A stretch of DNA of 64,000 nucleotides, taken from contig JAUYQH010000095.1 in NCBI GenBank assembly GCA_030697365.1, positions 1 to 64,000 of the forward strand. The letters are read 5' to 3'. Positions 62,790 through 64,000 of the stretch are shown here, piece by piece. Numbering within the stretch: the stretch's first letter is position 1; each line of letters begins with the position of its first letter. The notes below the pieces were generated by a model. It searched no databases, was not told where the DNA came from, and saw only the letters and a program-made list of their open reading frames with translations. This DNA comes from Novosphingobium sp. (GTDB taxonomy: Bacteria > Pseudomonadota > Alphaproteobacteria > Sphingomonadales > Sphingomonadaceae). Both the position numbers and the translations under genes were made by a program.

Positions 62790-64000
62790 ATGTCAAACGC
62801 ACCTTTCGGCTTATCCCGCCTCAAGCAGGCCATTCCTGGCGCGCGCGCGATTCGAGCCCGCGACGGCAGCCATGGTGGGGCCGCGGCTGGAATTGTATGC
62901 TCTTTTGAAAGGGCCCGGCTTGGCTGGTTCTGGTCGACGGATTCGGAAGGGCGGCTGAACTATATTTCCGATCATATCGCCGAGGCATTGGGAAAGCCCG
63001 TGGGCCAACTGATTGGTCAGCCTTTCGCGACACTGTTCGAGCTCGATACCACGGACCGCCCCAGTCAGCGCACGCTCCCGTTTCTTTTGGGAACGCATAC
63101 CAGCTTCACCGAACTTACGGTCAGCGCTGCGGGACACCCCGAGGGGCAGTGGTGGGCGGTCTCCGGCTTGCCGCAAACCGGCAGCCAAGGCACTTTCCTG
63201 GGCTATCACGGCCATGGTCGCGACATCACCGAGACCTTGCTGAGCCAGCGCGACGCATCGCAACTGGCCATGTACGATTCGCTGACCGGCCTCGCCAACC
63301 GCCATCACATGGCGCGCAGGCTCGAGACGACACTGACAGCCTATCAGGCGGCCAAGCGAAGCTGCGCGCTGATGATGCTCGATCTCGACCGGTTCAAGCA
63401 GGTCAACGATACGCTGGGCCATCAGGCCGGCGACGAGTTGCTCAAGCAGGTGGCGCAGCGGCTGCGCCGGGTGATCGACGAGACCTGCGAGATCGGTCGG
63501 GTGGGAGGCGACGAGTTCCAGGTAATCCTGCCCGATATCGATGATCGGGGCACGTTGGGCGAGCTGGGCCATAAAGTGATCACGATGCTCTCGCAGCCCT
63601 ATTCGATCGATGGCGCGCGGTGTGTGATCGGTGCATCGGTCGGCATCGCCATTGCCCCCTACGACGGGCTTGAGAGCGAAGATTTGGTGCGTAGCGCGGA
63701 TCTTGCCCTTTACGCGGCCAAGGGCGCGGGCCGGGGTCAGTATCGTTTTTATTCCAGCGACCTCCATTCGGTCGCCGAGGAGCGGCGCCAGCTTGAAGAA
63801 GACATGCGCGATGCCCTCGCGAACGGCCAGATGCGGCTGGCCTACCAGCCGATCGTCTCGCTGGGCGAAAATCTCATAAGTGGGTTCGAGGCCTTGTTGC
63901 GCTGGGAGCATCCTGAGCGCGGCGACATTTCGCCGGCGCTGTTTATCCCCATTGCCGAGGATGCCGGCCTCATCGCTGCGCTGGGTGAATGGGCTCTGCG
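62790..64000 (+). CDS. PAS-GGDEF-EAL protein, 3' end cut by the window
   Basis: An open frame from ATG 62790 to the window end (403 complete codons). It begins MSNAPFGLSRLKQAIPG and has a PAS-like domain (about 45-155), a GGDEF domain with intact G239-GDEF243 (GRVGGDEFQVIL) and the start of an EAL domain with intact EAL (ISGFEALLRWEHP, about 364-376). No RxxD site precedes the GGDEF. The remainder of the EAL lies beyond the window. It is probably a dual c-di-GMP enzyme. The stop codon at 62721-62723 limits the start. Confidence 0.93.
   Translation, partial: MSNAPFGLSRLKQAIPGARAIRARDGSHGGAAAGIVCSFERARLGWFWSTDSEGRLNYISDHIAEALGKPVGQLIGQPFATLFELDTTDRPSQRTLPFLLGTHTSFTELTVSAAGHPEGQWWAVSGLPQTGSQGTFLGYHGHGRDITETLLSQRDASQLAMYDSLTGLANRHHMARRLETTLTAYQAAKRSCALMMLDLDRFKQVNDTLGHQAGDELLKQVAQRLRRVIDETCEIGRVGGDEFQVILPDIDDRGTLGELGHKVITMLSQPYSIDGARCVIGASVGIAIAPYDGLESEDLVRSADLALYAAKGAGRGQYRFYSSDLHSVAEERRQLEEDMRDALANGQMRLAYQPIVSLGENLISGFEALLRWEHPERGDISPALFIPIAEDAGLIAALGEWAL

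Overview
The window reads as chromosomal core DNA of an alphaproteobacterium of the order Sphingomonadales (Sphingomonas/Novosphingobium-like). This rests on gene order (rpsB-tsf-pyrH-frr-uppS-cdsA-dxr-rseP-bamA-skp-fabZ with no lpxD or lpxA), the high G+C coding DNA, a zinc-free L31, a ccmC-D-E-F-G-H-I cytochrome c maturation run, and short inverted repeats of a kind I associate with sphingomonads. No rRNA, CRISPR array, prophage or classical insertion sequence was found. One tRNA (His) is present.

Layout. 1-11378: translation and envelope operon (end of rpsB, tsf, pyrH, frr, then isoprenoid carrier, phospholipid and MEP-pathway genes, the RseP protease, BamA/Skp, FabZ) and rpmE. 11464-15797: a secreted Asp/Arg-repeat protein, a prolyl-4-hydroxylase-like oxygenase, four type II secretion pseudopilins (gspH-I-J-K) and tRNA-His. 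15837-24358: amino acid dehydrogenase, cytochrome c maturation genes, the potassium transporter Kup and a small conserved protein. 24368-30941 (minus): VOC protein, PuuD-like membrane protein, YciB, FtsY, MtaB, DapF and a GGDEF-EAL protein. 31186-35933: ffh, then the rpsP-rimM-trmD-rplS ribosomal operon, split by a vapBC toxin-antitoxin pair and a small membrane protein gene. 35954-47488: asd, transporters, isomerase, hydrolases, an ACE-like M2 peptidase, AMP nucleosidase, a JmjC/cupin protein and an S8 protease. 47977-49188: rpsF-rpsR-rplI. 49297-51173: a PilZ-HTH fusion regulator followed by a PAS-GGDEF protein with a degenerate active site. 51225-56573: divergent Mpl-like ligase and LD-carboxypeptidase, fabD, fabG, dnaN. 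56759-57523: a REP-associated transposase (RAYT) framed by three palindromes. 57517-62602 (minus): quinone-oxidoreductase-like enzyme, D-aminoacylase-like amidohydrolase, ferredoxin-NADP reductase-like flavoprotein, PHA-depolymerase-like hydrolase. 62790-end: a PAS-GGDEF-EAL protein cut by the window edge.

How it fits together. Most genes are housekeeping and many are translationally coupled by ATGA or TGATG overlaps. Three points stand out. First, c-di-GMP signalling is well represented (three GGDEF proteins and one PilZ-HTH fusion with both ligand motifs intact). Second, several small mobile or repetitive elements sit at gene borders, one of them read through in frame in ccmH. Third, a three-gene module of foreign appearance (vapB-vapC-membrane ORF) lies inside the ribosomal operon without disturbing translational coupling. 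I saw no large unknown multi-gene system. The best candidates for something undescribed are the PilZ-HTH/GGDEF pair and the vapBC-plus-membrane-protein module.
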